Position numbers and translations under genes: made by a program
The notes under the pieces: model-generated
Seen by the model: only the letters and a program-made list of their open reading frames with translations
The model's database searches: none
What the model was told of the DNA's origin: nothing
Part shown: positions 37,537-46,130 of the stretch, piece after piece
Layout of the letters: each line of letters starts with the position of its first letter
Position numbering within the stretch: position 1 is the first letter of the stretch
Origin: Inquilinus ginsengisoli_A
GTDB lineage: Bacteria; Pseudomonadota; Alphaproteobacteria; DSM-16000; Inquilinaceae
Direction: 5' to 3'
DNA: 64,000 bases
Assembly (NCBI RefSeq): GCF_031453975.1
Contig: NZ_JAVDPW010000012.1
Span: 143,058-207,057 of the forward strand

Positions 37537-38538
37537 TCAAGCAAGGAGTACGATCTTGCCGACATGCGTGCTGCTTTCCATCAGCACATGGGCCTCCGCG
37601 GCCCGGGCCAGCGGGAAGGTGGCGTGCACCAGCGGGCGGATCCGCCCGGCCTCGATCAGCGGCCAGACCTCGGCCTGCAGGGCCGCCGCGATGGCGCCCT
37701 TCTCGGCGACGCTGCGCGGCCGCAGGGTCGATCCGGTCAGGGTCAGGCGCTTGACCATCACCTTCTGCAGGTCGATCTCGACCTTCCCGCCCTTCTGGAA
37801 GGCGATGCTGACCTGCCGGCCGTCGACCGCCAGCACGTCGATGTTGCGGGCGATGTAGTCGCCGCCGACCATGTCCAGGATCAGGTCGACGCCGCGGCCG
37901 CCGGTGGCCTGCTTGATCTCGGCGACGAAGTCCTGGGTGCGATAGTCGATGGCGACATCGGCGCCGAGGTCAAGGCAGGCCTGGCACTTCTCGGCGCTGC
38001 CGGCGGTGACGAAGACGATGGCGCCCCAGGCCTTGGCCAGCTGGATCGCGGTGGTGCCGATGCCGCTCGACCCGCCATGCACCAGGAAGCGCTCGCCGGT
38101 CTGCAGCCGGCCGCGCTCGAACACGTTGGTCCAGACGGTGAAGAAGGTCTCGGGCAGCGCCGCCGCCTCGGTCATCGTCAGGCCCTTGGGCACCGGCAGG
38201 CATTGCGGCGCCGGGGCGACGCAGTATTCGGCATAGCCGCCGCCCGCGACCAGGGCGCAGACCGCGTCGCCGACCGACCAGCCGGCCACGCCGGACCCGA
38301 TCGCGGCGAAGGTGCCGGCGACCTCCAGCCCGGGCAGCGGGCTGGCGCCCGGCGGCGGGTTGTAATGGCCGCGGCGCTGCAGCACGTCGGGCCGGTTCAC
38401 CCCGGCGGCGGCGACCTTGATCAGGATCTCGCCGGCGCCCGGCAGCGGCAGCGGCATCGTCACCGGCTTCAGCACCTCCGGCGCGCCGGGGGTCTCGATC
38501 GCGATCGCGGTCATGGTCTGGGGCAGGGCGCTGGTCAT
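37537..38538 (-). CDS. NAD(P)H quinone oxidoreductase, PIG3/zeta-crystallin type (MDR family)
   Basis: A 333-residue zinc-free medium-chain dehydrogenase. The N-terminal GroES-like domain includes AAAGVNRPDVLQRRGHYNPP, typical of the TP53I3/QOR2 branch. The NADPH-binding loop is VHGGSSGIGTTAIQLAKAWG and the tail is of the SSTHVGKIVLL type. ATG 38538 is chosen because MTSALPQTMTAIAIETPGAP fits homologues; an upstream start at 38577 adds 13 residues. It reduces quinones or enones with NADPH. It is followed at a distance by trcR on the same strand and is probably transcribed separately. Confidence 0.92.
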   Translation of the reverse strand: MTSALPQTMTAIAIETPGAPEVLKPVTMPLPLPGAGEILIKVAAAGVNRPDVLQRRGHYNPPPGASPLPGLEVAGTFAAIGSGVAGWSVGDAVCALVAGGGYAEYCVAPAPQCLPVPKGLTMTEAAALPETFFTVWTNVFERGRLQTGERFLVHGGSSGIGTTAIQLAKAWGAIVFVTAGSAEKCQACLDLGADVAIDYRTQDFVAEIKQATGGRGVDLILDMVGGDYIARNIDVLAVDGRQVSIAFQKGGKVEIDLQKVMVKRLTLTGSTLRPRSVAEKGAIAAALQAEVWPLIEAGRIRPLVHATFPLARAAEAHVLMESSTHVGKIVLLA

Positions 38539-38779
38539 CGGCTTGGCTTCCGGCTGCGGGAGGTTGGTGCGGATCATGGCCAGGACGGGCCATGACCGCG
38601 CGAGTCATGACCGAAATGTCACGCGGTCGTAATCCGGTCGTCGTATCGCGCGGCCTAAGGTCGCCCGTCGACTCTGGTGCGAAGGCCGGGGCGCGACTGC
38701 GCTCCAGGCTTGCCGATCCTCGCGCCGCCCGCGAGGATTGTCCATCCGCTGCCTGAGAGCGTGGCCGAAGGAGATGGCG

Positions 38780-38962
38780 ATGGACCCGGAAGATCTCGAA
38801 CCCCGCAACCGCAAGGCGCCGCTGAAGCCGCTCGACGCGCTGTCGGTCGCCGATCTCGAAGCCTATGTTGCCGAGCTGGAGGCCGAGATCGCCCGCGCCC
38901 GCGGCGTGATCGCCGGCAAGCAGAGCCACAAATCGGTGGCGGACTCGCTGTTCAAGCGCTGA
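38780..38962 (+). CDS. DUF1192 small protein
   Basis: A 60-residue alphaproteobacterial protein: MDPEDLEPRNRKAPLKPLDA, LSVADLEAYVAELEAEIARA, RGVIAGKQSHKSVADSLFKR. This is the DUF1192 pattern of an MD-x-EDLEPR start, a short coiled coil and an LF terminus. GAAGGAG with 6-nt spacing selects ATG 38780 over ATG 38774. It is 47 nt upstream of bdhA on the same strand and may be co-transcribed with it. Function is unknown. Confidence 0.9.
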   Translation: MDPEDLEPRNRKAPLKPLDALSVADLEAYVAELEAEIARARGVIAGKQSHKSVADSLFKR

Positions 38963-39009
38963 ACCGCCCCACCCCCCATGACACCCCCGCAAGCGTAAGG
39001 AACGGACCC

Positions 39010-39792
39010 ATGTTGAAGGGCAAGGTTGCGATCGTCACCGGATCGACCAGCGGCATCGGCCTGGGCATCGCCAAGGTGCTGTCGGGCCAGGGCGCGGACA
39101 TCGTGCTGAACGGTTTCGGCGACGCCGGCGAGATCGAGGCGATCCGCGCCGGGATCGAGCGCGAGCATGGCGTGCGCGCGGTCTATGACGGCGCCGACAT
39201 GTCGAAGGGCGACGCGGTGCGCGGCCTGGTCGCCGCGACGGTCAAGAAGCTCGGCCGGGTCGACATCCTGGTGAACAACGCCGGCATCCAGTTCACCGCC
39301 CCGGTCGAGGAGTTCCCGGCCGAGAAGTGGGACGCGATCCTGGCGATCAACCTGTCGGCGGCGTTCCACGGCATCGCCGCGGCGATCCCTGAGATGAAGC
39401 GGCAGGGCTGGGGCCGGATCATCAACATCGCCTCGGCGCACGGCCTGGTGGCCTCGACCCACAAGGCGGCCTATGTCGCGGCCAAGCACGGGCTGGTCGG
39501 GCTGACCAAGGTGGTGGGGCTGGAGAATGCCGGCAACGGCATCACCTGCAACGCGGTCTGCCCCGGCTGGGTGCTGACGCCGCTGGTCGAGAAGCAGATC
39601 GCCGCGATCGCCGCGGACAAGAAGATCAGCCAGGACGACGCGACCAAGCAGCTGCTGGGCGAGAAGCAGCCCTCGATGACCTTCGTGACGCCGGAGCAGC
39701 TGGGCGCCACCGTCGCCTTCCTGTGCTCGCCGGCGGCCGACCAGATCACCGGCACCGCCATCTCGGTCGATGGCGGCTGGACCGCCCAGTAA
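39010..39792 (+). CDS. bdhA: 3-hydroxybutyrate dehydrogenase
   Basis: A 260-residue classical SDR oxidising D-3-hydroxybutyrate to acetoacetate with NAD+. The cofactor loop is TGSTSGIGLGIAK, the NNAGIQ motif is present, the catalytic Ser is in IASAHG and the Tyr-Lys pair in AAYVAAKHG. The substrate-loop VCPGWVLTPLVEKQI is diagnostic of bacterial BdhA. Length is exact for the family. It links PHB or hydroxybutyrate use to acetoacetate, which the decarboxylase at 35474 could then process. Confidence 0.95.
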   Translation: MLKGKVAIVTGSTSGIGLGIAKVLSGQGADIVLNGFGDAGEIEAIRAGIEREHGVRAVYDGADMSKGDAVRGLVAATVKKLGRVDILVNNAGIQFTAPVEEFPAEKWDAILAINLSAAFHGIAAAIPEMKRQGWGRIINIASAHGLVASTHKAAYVAAKHGLVGLTKVVGLENAGNGITCNAVCPGWVLTPLVEKQIAAIAADKKISQDDATKQLLGEKQPSMTFVTPEQLGATVAFLCSPAADQITGTAISVDGGWTAQ

Positions 39793-39811
39793 GGCAAGCA
39801 ACAGCTTGCAG

Positions 39812-39846
39812 CGTAGGTTGGGTTCGCTTCGCGAGCCCAACCTACG
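39812..39846. repeat. AGGTTGGGTTCGC-type dispersed palindrome, copy 2
   Basis: CGTAGGTTGGGTTCGC, TTC, GCGAGCCCAACCTACG: a 16-bp inverted repeat with one wobble-type mismatch, 19 bp after bdhA. It matches the element at 31048-31076. Confidence 0.86.
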
Positions 39847-39970
39847 TCCGGGGAGCGACCGCTCCCTCTTGAACCTGGAATTCATCCTCCCCAAATCGAT
39901 GGTCGTGGCGGCGCCCGGACGGGGTCGCCACGATCGCAAACCGCGGCGCGACCATTCCGGTGCGCCGCTC

Positions 39971-39994
39971 GGTATCGCTCAACGGAGGATATCC
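39971..39994 (+). promoter_or_regulatory. ROSE-type RNA thermometer hairpin of the hsp20 gene
   Basis: GGTATCGCTC at 39971-39980 can pair with GGAGGATATC (39984-39993) around a CAA-rich loop, masking the ribosome site GGAGGA. It contains TCGCT, a match to the UYGCU motif that defines the 3' hairpin of ROSE elements, opposite the Shine-Dalgarno. ROSE elements are typical of alphaproteobacterial small heat-shock genes. Confidence 0.72.
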
Positions 39995-40456
39995 ATGCGT
40001 ACTCTCGACCTTTCCCCGCTTTTCCGGTCCACCATCGGCATCGACCGCATGTCGCGGCTGCTCGATTCCGCGCTGCAGTCCGACACCGCGGCGCCGTCCT
40101 ATCCCCCCTACAACATCGAGAAGCTCGGCGACGACGCCTACCGCATCAGCATGGCGGTGGCCGGCTTCGGTGAGGACGACATCGAGGTGGTGACCTCGGA
40201 GAACACGCTTACCGTGCGCGCCAAGACGGCCTCCGAGGAGGAGGAGAAGGCCCGCAGCTTCCTGCATCGCGGGATTGCCGGCCGCGCCTTCGAGCGCCGC
40301 TTCCAGCTCGCCGACTACATCAAGGTGACCGGCGCGACCCTGGTGAACGGGCTGCTCAACATCGATCTGGTCCGTGAGGTGCCGGAGGCGCAGAAGCCCC
40401 GCACCGTGAAGATCGCCGTCGGCCCGGCCGCGGCGCCGAAGCAGCTCGCCGCCTGA
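39995..40456 (+). CDS. Small heat-shock protein, Hsp20/IbpA type
   Basis: A 153-residue alpha-crystallin-domain chaperone. The N-terminus MRTLDLSPLFRSTIGIDRMS is typical of alphaproteobacterial IbpA/HspA class A proteins. The core contains YNIEKLGDDAYRISMAVAGF, a GRAFERRFQLADYIKVTGAT segment and the C-terminal LVNGLLNIDLVREVPEAQKP. It holds unfolding proteins in the cytoplasm during heat stress. The ATG directly follows a ROSE-like hairpin that includes its ribosome site, so translation should rise with temperature. It is closed by a strong terminator at 40517. Confidence 0.94.
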   Translation: MRTLDLSPLFRSTIGIDRMSRLLDSALQSDTAAPSYPPYNIEKLGDDAYRISMAVAGFGEDDIEVVTSENTLTVRAKTASEEEEKARSFLHRGIAGRAFERRFQLADYIKVTGATLVNGLLNIDLVREVPEAQKPRTVKIAVGPAAAPKQLAA

Positions 40457-40516
40457 TCCCTTCGCGGACGGGGGCCGTCACTGACAGCCCCCGTTCCGGA
40501 GACGCGCTAGAAGAAA

Positions 40517-40548
40517 GAGGGCCGCTTTTTTGCGGCCCTCGTTTTTTT
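40517..40548 (+). terminator. Rho-independent terminator after hsp20
   Basis: GAGGGCCGC, a TTTTTT loop, GCGGCCCTC, then G and seven Ts, 60 bp after the stop of hsp20. Confidence 0.93.
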
Positions 40549-40773
40549 GAAGCCTCGCCTGCTCAACTCGAGCATTGCCGCGACGATAGGTTTGCTGCGG
40601 ACGTGACGTCAAGTCCCCGTTTGGGTCAGAAAAACCCTTTGTTTTGAATGATTTTCACCTGTTCACGGGCGACGTGGCCGCGCGGTGCGTCGCAAGCACG
40701 CCAAATGATTCTAAAAATGTAATATTCCCGGACGCTTGCCATTCCCGGCTCAGACCGGGCCACAACGGGAACG
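40549..40773. other. Intergenic stretch without a recognised gene
   Basis: 225 bp between the hsp20 terminator and the convergent prpE gene. It is less GC-rich than its surroundings. I see no convincing reading frame, palindrome or promoter. Confidence 0.6.
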
Positions 40774-42669
40774 TTACCCCCGACTATATCCCGATCGCTG
40801 CAAAGTCACGCGAATTTCATCGAGAATCGCGGGATCGTCGATCGTGGCGGGCGTCGTGTAGGGCACCGAATCGGCGATTCGAACCATCGTGGCCCGCAGG
40901 ATCTTGCCCGACCGCGTCTTCGGCAGGCGGTCGACGATCATCGCGGTCTTGAACACGGCGATCGGGCCGATCTGGTCGCGCACCCGCTGCACCGCCTCGG
41001 CCGCGATCGTCTCGTGCGGCCGGGTCACCCCCGCCTTCAGCACCAGGAAGCCCAGCGGCACCTGGCCCTTCACCTCGTCCGCCGCCCCGATCACCGCGCA
41101 TTCCGCGACATCGGGGTGGCCGGCCAGCACCTCCTCGATCTGCCCGGTCGACAGGCGGTGGCCGGCGACGTTGATGACGTCGTCGACCCGGCTCATGACG
41201 AAGACATAGCCGTCCTCGTCGATCATCCCGGCGTCGCCGGTGGTGTAGAAGCCGGGATAGGCCTCGAGATAGGCGCTGCGGAACCGGGCCTCGGCCTGCC
41301 ACAGCGTCGGCGCGGCGCCGGGCGGCATCGGCAGGCGGCAGACCAGCACGCCGATCTCCCCGGGCGGCATCTCCGCCCCGTCCGGCCCCAGCACCCGCAC
41401 GTCCCAGCCCGGCATCGGCCTGGTCGGCGACCCCGGCTTGACCGGCATCGCCTCCAGCCCCAGCGGGTCGGCGCAGATCGCCCAGCCGGTCTCGGTCTGC
41501 CACCAATGGTCGATCACCGGCCGATGCAGCAGCCCTTCGGCCCAGGCCAGGGTGTCGGGGTCGCAGCGCTCGCCGGCCAGGAACAGGGCGCGGAAGCGCG
41601 ACAGGTCGTGCTGCGCCAGGTGCCGGCCCTCGAAATCCTCGCGCTTGATGGCGCGGAAGGCGGTGGGGGCGGTGAACAGCACGCTGACGCCGTGCTGCGC
41701 GACCACCCGCCAGAAGGCGCCGGCATCGGGGGTGCCGACCGGCTTGCCCTCGTACAGCACGGTGGTGCAGCCGGCCAGCAGCGGGGCGTAGACGATGTAG
41801 GAATGGCCGACCGCCCAGCCGATGTCGGAGGCGGCCCAGTACACCTCGCCGGGCTTGACGCCGTAGACCGCGCCCATGGTCCAGGCCAGGGCCACGGCAT
41901 GGCCGCCATTGTCGCGCACGATGCCCTTGGGCTGGCCGGTGGTGCCGGAGGTGTAGAGGATGTAGAGCGGGTCGGTCGCCGCCACCGGCACGCAGGCCGC
42001 CGGGGCGGCCGCTTTCTCGACCTCCGTCCAGTCATGGTCGCGGCCCAGCTGCATCGCTGCGGCGCATTGCGGCCGCTGCAGGATCACCGTCGCCGGAACC
42101 TTGTGCCGGGCCAGGTCCAGCGCGGCGTCGAGCAGCGGCTTGTAGGCGATAACGCGCGCGACCTCGATGCCGCAGGAGGCGGAGACGACCAGCTTCGGCG
42201 TGCAGTCGTCGATCCGCGACGCCAGCTCCGGCGCCGCGAAGCCGCCGAACACCACGGAATGCACCGCGCCCAGCCGGGCGCAGGCCAGCATGGCGACCAC
42301 CGCCTCGGGCACCATCGGCATGTAGATCACGACCCGGTCGCCGGGGCCGACGCCCAGGGCGCGCATGGCGCCGGCGAAGCGGGCGACGCGGTCGGTCAGC
42401 GCGGCATAGGTGAAGCGCTGCACGGTGCCGGTGACCGGGCTGTCATAGATCAGCGCCACCCGGTCGCCATGGCCGGCGGCGACGTGGCGGTCCAGCGCGT
42501 TGTGGCAGGTGTTCAGCCGGCCGCCGGCGAACCAGCGATAGAGGGGCGCGTTGCTGTCGTCCAGCACCCGGTCCCAGGGCCGGTCCCAGTCGATCGCGGC
42601 GGCGGCGTCGCCCCAGAATCCCTCGGGGTCGGCGAGCGCGCGGCGACAGGCCTCGGCATAGGCTCCCAT
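40774..42669 (-). CDS. prpE: Propionyl-CoA synthetase
   Basis: A 631-residue acetyl-CoA-synthetase-like ligase. The start IDWDRPWDRVLDDSNAPLYR and WFAGGRLNTCHNALDRHV are diagnostic of PrpE/ACSS3 rather than Acs. The ATP-binding P-loop is YTSGTTGQPKGIV, followed by WWQTETGWAI, YTTGDAG and the C-terminal acylation-sensitive Lys in PKTRSGKILR. ATG 42669 has GGGAGGA upstream. Propionate or other short-chain acids are activated to CoA esters. It is divergent from a second acyl-CoA synthetase at 42864. Confidence 0.94.
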   Translation of the reverse strand: MGAYAEACRRALADPEGFWGDAAAAIDWDRPWDRVLDDSNAPLYRWFAGGRLNTCHNALDRHVAAGHGDRVALIYDSPVTGTVQRFTYAALTDRVARFAGAMRALGVGPGDRVVIYMPMVPEAVVAMLACARLGAVHSVVFGGFAAPELASRIDDCTPKLVVSASCGIEVARVIAYKPLLDAALDLARHKVPATVILQRPQCAAAMQLGRDHDWTEVEKAAAPAACVPVAATDPLYILYTSGTTGQPKGIVRDNGGHAVALAWTMGAVYGVKPGEVYWAASDIGWAVGHSYIVYAPLLAGCTTVLYEGKPVGTPDAGAFWRVVAQHGVSVLFTAPTAFRAIKREDFEGRHLAQHDLSRFRALFLAGERCDPDTLAWAEGLLHRPVIDHWWQTETGWAICADPLGLEAMPVKPGSPTRPMPGWDVRVLGPDGAEMPPGEIGVLVCRLPMPPGAAPTLWQAEARFRSAYLEAYPGFYTTGDAGMIDEDGYVFVMSRVDDVINVAGHRLSTGQIEEVLAGHPDVAECAVIGAADEVKGQVPLGFLVLKAGVTRPHETIAAEAVQRVRDQIGPIAVFKTAMIVDRLPKTRSGKILRATMVRIADSVPYTTPATIDDPAILDEIRVTLQRSGYSRG

Positions 42670-42863
42670 GGACGTTCCTCCCGGACACGCGATTTTCCGA
42701 ACCCTAGCGCCGTGCGGCCACTGGGGCGAGTGGGGAAGATGACCCCCCAAGAGGCCGGTGTCGCGATCCGGCCAGCGTCAGCCGCGGCGGGCGGACCGCG
42801 ATCCAGCCATTTCGTCTCAAACTGCGCGGTGCCACAGTGTCTCCAACGAACGGGGGGCCGTCG

Positions 42864-44483
42864 ATGCCGCATGCCTATGACACCGATCTCGACCGCAACG
42901 CGGCGAACCATGTGGCGCTGACGCCGCTGTCCTTCCTCGGCCGCGCCGCGCTGGCGCATCCGGACCGGCCGGCCGTGGTCTATGGCGAGGTGACGCGAAG
43001 CTGGCGCGAGACCGCGGAACGCTGCCGCCGCCTGGGCTCCGCCCTGTCGCGCCGCGGCATCGGCAAGAACGACACCGTGGCGGTGATGGCGCCGAACATC
43101 CCGGAGGCGTTCGAGGCCACCTTCGGCGTGCCGATGACCGGCGGCGTGCTGTGCGCCCTCAACATCCGGCTCGACGCCGCGGCGATCGCCTTCCAGCTGC
43201 AGCATTCCGAGACCAGGATCCTGCTGGCCGACCGCGAATACGCCGCGGTGGTCCGCGCGGCCGTGGCCCAGATGGCGGCGCCACCCCTGGTGGTCGACAT
43301 CGTCGACCCGGCCTGCGGCGGCGACCCGGTGGGCGGCCTGACCTATGACGACCTGCTGGCCGAAGGCGACCCGGCCTATGACGGGGTGCGCCCGGACGAC
43401 GAGTGGGACGCGATCGCGCTGAACTACACCTCGGGCACCACTGGTGACCCCAAGGGCGTGGTGACCCATCATCGCGGAGCCTATCTCAACGCCCTCGGCA
43501 ACGTGGTCACCTGGGCGATGCCGCACCACCCGGCCTATCTCTGGACCCTGCCGATGTTCCATTGCAACGGCTGGTGCTTCCCCTGGACCATCACGGCGCT
43601 GGCCGGCACCCATGTCTGCCTGCGCCGGGTCGCCGCCCGCGACATCTACGCTGCCATCGCCGACCACGGCGTCACCCATCTCTGCGGCGCGCCGATCGTC
43701 ATGGGCATGCTGCTGAACGCGGCGCCCGAGGACCGGCGGGAGTTTCCCCAGTCGATCCAGATGATGACCGCGGCCTCGCCGCCGCCGGCCGCGGTGCTGG
43801 AGGGCATGGCCCGGCTGGGCGTCCAGGTCACCCATGTCTATGGCCTGACCGAGGTCTACGGCCCGGCCGTGGTGTGCGACTGGAAGACGGAATGGGACGC
43901 GCTGCCGGCGGGGGAGCAGGCGCGGCTGAAGTCGCGCCAGGGCCTGCCCTATGTGGTGCAGGAAGGGCTGATGGTGGCCGATCCCGACACGCTGGCCCCG
44001 GTGCCGGCCGACGGCGAGACCATGGGCGAGGTGTTCATGCGTGGCAACATCACCATGAAGGGCTATCTCAAGAACCCTGCCGCGACCGCGAAGGCCTTCG
44101 CCGGCGGCTGGTTCCACACCGGCGACCTCGGGGTGATGCATGCCGACGGCTATGTCGAGCTGAAGGACCGGTCGAAGGACATCATCATCTCCGGCGGCGA
44201 GAACATCTCGACCATCGAGGTCGAGGGCGTGCTGTACCGCCACCCCGCGGTGCTTGAGGCGGCGGTGGTGGCGCGGCCGGATGCGACCTGGGGCGAGACC
44301 CCCTGCGCCTTCGTCACGCTGCGGCCGGGGGCGAGCGCGACGCAGGCGGAGATCATCGCCTTTTGCCGGCAGCACCTGGCGCATTTCAAATGCCCGAAGA
44401 CGGTGGTGTTCGGCGACCTGCCCAAGACCTCGACCGGCAAGATCCAGAAATTCGTGCTGCGCGACCAGGCCCGGGCGCTCTGA
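42864..44483 (+). CDS. Acyl-CoA synthetase (AMP-dependent, medium-chain/AlkK-DmdB type)
   Basis: A 539-residue adenylate-forming ligase. The P-loop NYTSGTTGDPKGVVTHHRGA, LPMFHCNGWCFPWT, the YGLTEVYGPAVVCDWK motif, GWFHTGDLGVMHADGYVELK, KDIIISGGENISTIEVEG and the C-terminal LPKTSTGKIQKFVLR are all present. The FHCNGW and YGLTE forms are those of medium-chain fatty acyl-CoA and methylmercaptopropionate-CoA ligases; the exact acid cannot be chosen. ATG 42864 follows a G-rich ribosome site; GTG 42837 is unlikely. It is divergent from prpE. Confidence 0.9.
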   Translation: MPHAYDTDLDRNAANHVALTPLSFLGRAALAHPDRPAVVYGEVTRSWRETAERCRRLGSALSRRGIGKNDTVAVMAPNIPEAFEATFGVPMTGGVLCALNIRLDAAAIAFQLQHSETRILLADREYAAVVRAAVAQMAAPPLVVDIVDPACGGDPVGGLTYDDLLAEGDPAYDGVRPDDEWDAIALNYTSGTTGDPKGVVTHHRGAYLNALGNVVTWAMPHHPAYLWTLPMFHCNGWCFPWTITALAGTHVCLRRVAARDIYAAIADHGVTHLCGAPIVMGMLLNAAPEDRREFPQSIQMMTAASPPPAAVLEGMARLGVQVTHVYGLTEVYGPAVVCDWKTEWDALPAGEQARLKSRQGLPYVVQEGLMVADPDTLAPVPADGETMGEVFMRGNITMKGYLKNPAATAKAFAGGWFHTGDLGVMHADGYVELKDRSKDIIISGGENISTIEVEGVLYRHPAVLEAAVVARPDATWGETPCAFVTLRPGASATQAEIIAFCRQHLAHFKCPKTVVFGDLPKTSTGKIQKFVLRDQARAL

Positions 44484-45428
44484 TCACGCCTCCGCCGCGG
44501 CCATGACGCTGCGGCGGAGGCCCTCGGCGTAGGAGGTCTTGGCGATCGGGCCAAGCAGGGCCTGCAGGGCGGAATCGTCCATCACCACCGGGTCGGTCCA
44601 CAGATAGTGCATCTCGACCAGCTCGCGCAGCAGCGGGCTGAACAGGCCGCCCAGGCGCAGGCCCAGCTTGCCGACCACCATCAGCTTCGGCTTGCGGCCG
44701 GCGGCGGCGAAGGCCAGGCCGGCCGCCTCGCGCGCCGTGATGGTGCCCGGTCCCGCCAGGTGCCACACCCGGCCCCAGGCCTCGTCCCGCGACACCAGCG
44801 CCGCGACCACCGGGCCGGCGTCGGGCACGTAGAGGAATTCGTGCGGCCGGTCGATCGGGCCGAGCATCTGCGCCCGGCCGCCCTTCGCCGCGGCGTCGAT
44901 CGCGCTGCGCAGCACGCTGCGCTCGACCCCTGGGCCGTAGAAATCGGGCAGGCGCAGCACCGCGCCGCGGATCCGGCCGGCGGCATCGGCCTCCAGCACC
45001 AGATCCTCCTGCGCCTTGCGCATCCGGCCCTTGAAGGTGTGCGGCCGGCGCGGATGGTCCTCGCGCACCGGCATGGTCTGCGCCCTGCCATAGGGATAGA
45101 CCGTGCCGATCAGCAGCAGCTTCGCCACGCCCTCGGCCACGGCGCCGTCCAGCACCTGGCGCATCAGGACAGGATGCTGCTGGAACTGGTGATACTCGAC
45201 CCCGACCAGATGGATGATGGTGTCCATGCCCCGCGCCGCGGCACGGACCGACTCCGGGTCGTCCGGCGTCCAGGTCACGATCTCGGCCAGCGGGTCGGCG
45301 CCGAAATCCCGCTCCAGCGACGCCCGCGACCGCCCGACCACACGGTAGGGTCGGCCCTCCGCCCGCAGCGCCGCGGCGATGCTGCGGCCGATGGCGCCGG
45401 CGGCGCCGAACAACGCGATCCCAGCCAT
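44484..45428 (-). CDS. NAD-dependent epimerase/SDR family protein
   Basis: A 314-residue extended or atypical SDR. The cofactor loop is LFGAAGAIGRSIAAAL (GxxGxxG). A conserved YPYG lies in LLIGTVYPYGRAQTMPVRED, and VLRLPDFYGPGVERSVL and FLYVPDAGPVVAAL follow. No canonical YxxxK was confirmed, so it may be an NmrA-like or non-catalytic member. It is divergent from a TetR gene across a palindromic operator, so it is the probable target of that repressor. Its substrate is unknown. Confidence 0.87.
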   Translation of the reverse strand: MAGIALFGAAGAIGRSIAAALRAEGRPYRVVGRSRASLERDFGADPLAEIVTWTPDDPESVRAAARGMDTIIHLVGVEYHQFQQHPVLMRQVLDGAVAEGVAKLLLIGTVYPYGRAQTMPVREDHPRRPHTFKGRMRKAQEDLVLEADAAGRIRGAVLRLPDFYGPGVERSVLRSAIDAAAKGGRAQMLGPIDRPHEFLYVPDAGPVVAALVSRDEAWGRVWHLAGPGTITAREAAGLAFAAAGRKPKLMVVGKLGLRLGGLFSPLLRELVEMHYLWTDPVVMDDSALQALLGPIAKTSYAEGLRRSVMAAAEA

Positions 45429-45457
45429 GCCTGTATCTCCATGAACAATGATCTGTT

Positions 45458-45474
45458 AGTGAACCATGTTCACT
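45458..45474. promoter_or_regulatory. Palindromic TetR operator
   Basis: AGTGAAC, CAT, GTTCACT: perfect 7-bp arms with a 3-bp spacer. Wider ATGAAC (45441) and GTTCAT (45482) motifs flank it symmetrically. It lies between the divergent SDR and TetR genes. Confidence 0.75.
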
Positions 45475-45529
45475 GAACGATGTTCATAATCGCGTTGACC
45501 CCGGGCTGTCAATCGGCAACCATCGCGGC

Positions 45530-46123
45530 ATGGGAACGATGGAACGACGGGCACGGGACAAGGCGGCGCTGCGCGAGCGCATCCTCGACGCGGCGCGGGC
45601 GATCGCGCTGAACGACGGGTTCGCGGGGCTGACCATGCGCAAGCTGGCAGCGGCGATCGAATACGCCCCGGGCACGATCTACCTGCATTTCGACGGCCGC
45701 GACGCGATCGCGCGCGAGCTGTGCCTGGAAGGCTACCGGGCCTTGCTGGCGGCGTTGGAGCCGGCGGCCGGCATCGCCGATCCGCGGCAGCGGCTGGCCG
45801 CCCTGGCGCGGGCCTTTGTTGGCTTCGGGCTGCAGCAGCGGGAGATGTACCGGCTGATCCTGATGGAGGATCCGAAGCTGCTCGACGCGCTGTACCGCGA
45901 CCGCCCGATCGACGACCCGGATGGCCCCGGCACCCGCGCCTTCCTGCTGCTGGTGCAGGTTTTCGCCGATCTCGGCGCGGCGGCGCCCGACCGCCGGGCC
46001 GAGGTGCTGCTGGCGACGCTGCACGGCATCGTCAGCCTGAAGCTGACCTGCGAGCGCTTCCTGCGCACCCCGGCCGAAGACCTGGTCACGGCAGCGCTGG
46101 AGCGGGAGCTGGCGACGGCTTAG
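45530..46123 (+). CDS. TetR-family transcriptional regulator
   Basis: A 197-residue repressor. The N-terminal HTH is at residues about 12-58: RERILDAARAIALNDGFAGL, TMRKLAAAIEYAPGTIYLHF. The C-terminal ligand domain contains FGLQQREMYRLILMEDPKLL, close to the TetR_C_13-type segment. It is divergent from the SDR gene, with a clear inverted-repeat operator between them, so autoregulation and control of the SDR gene are likely. The inducer is unknown. ATG 45539 is an alternative start. Confidence 0.92.
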   Translation: MGTMERRARDKAALRERILDAARAIALNDGFAGLTMRKLAAAIEYAPGTIYLHFDGRDAIARELCLEGYRALLAALEPAAGIADPRQRLAALARAFVGFGLQQREMYRLILMEDPKLLDALYRDRPIDDPDGPGTRAFLLLVQVFADLGAAAPDRRAEVLLATLHGIVSLKLTCERFLRTPAEDLVTAALERELATA

Positions 46124-46130
46124 CGACGGG

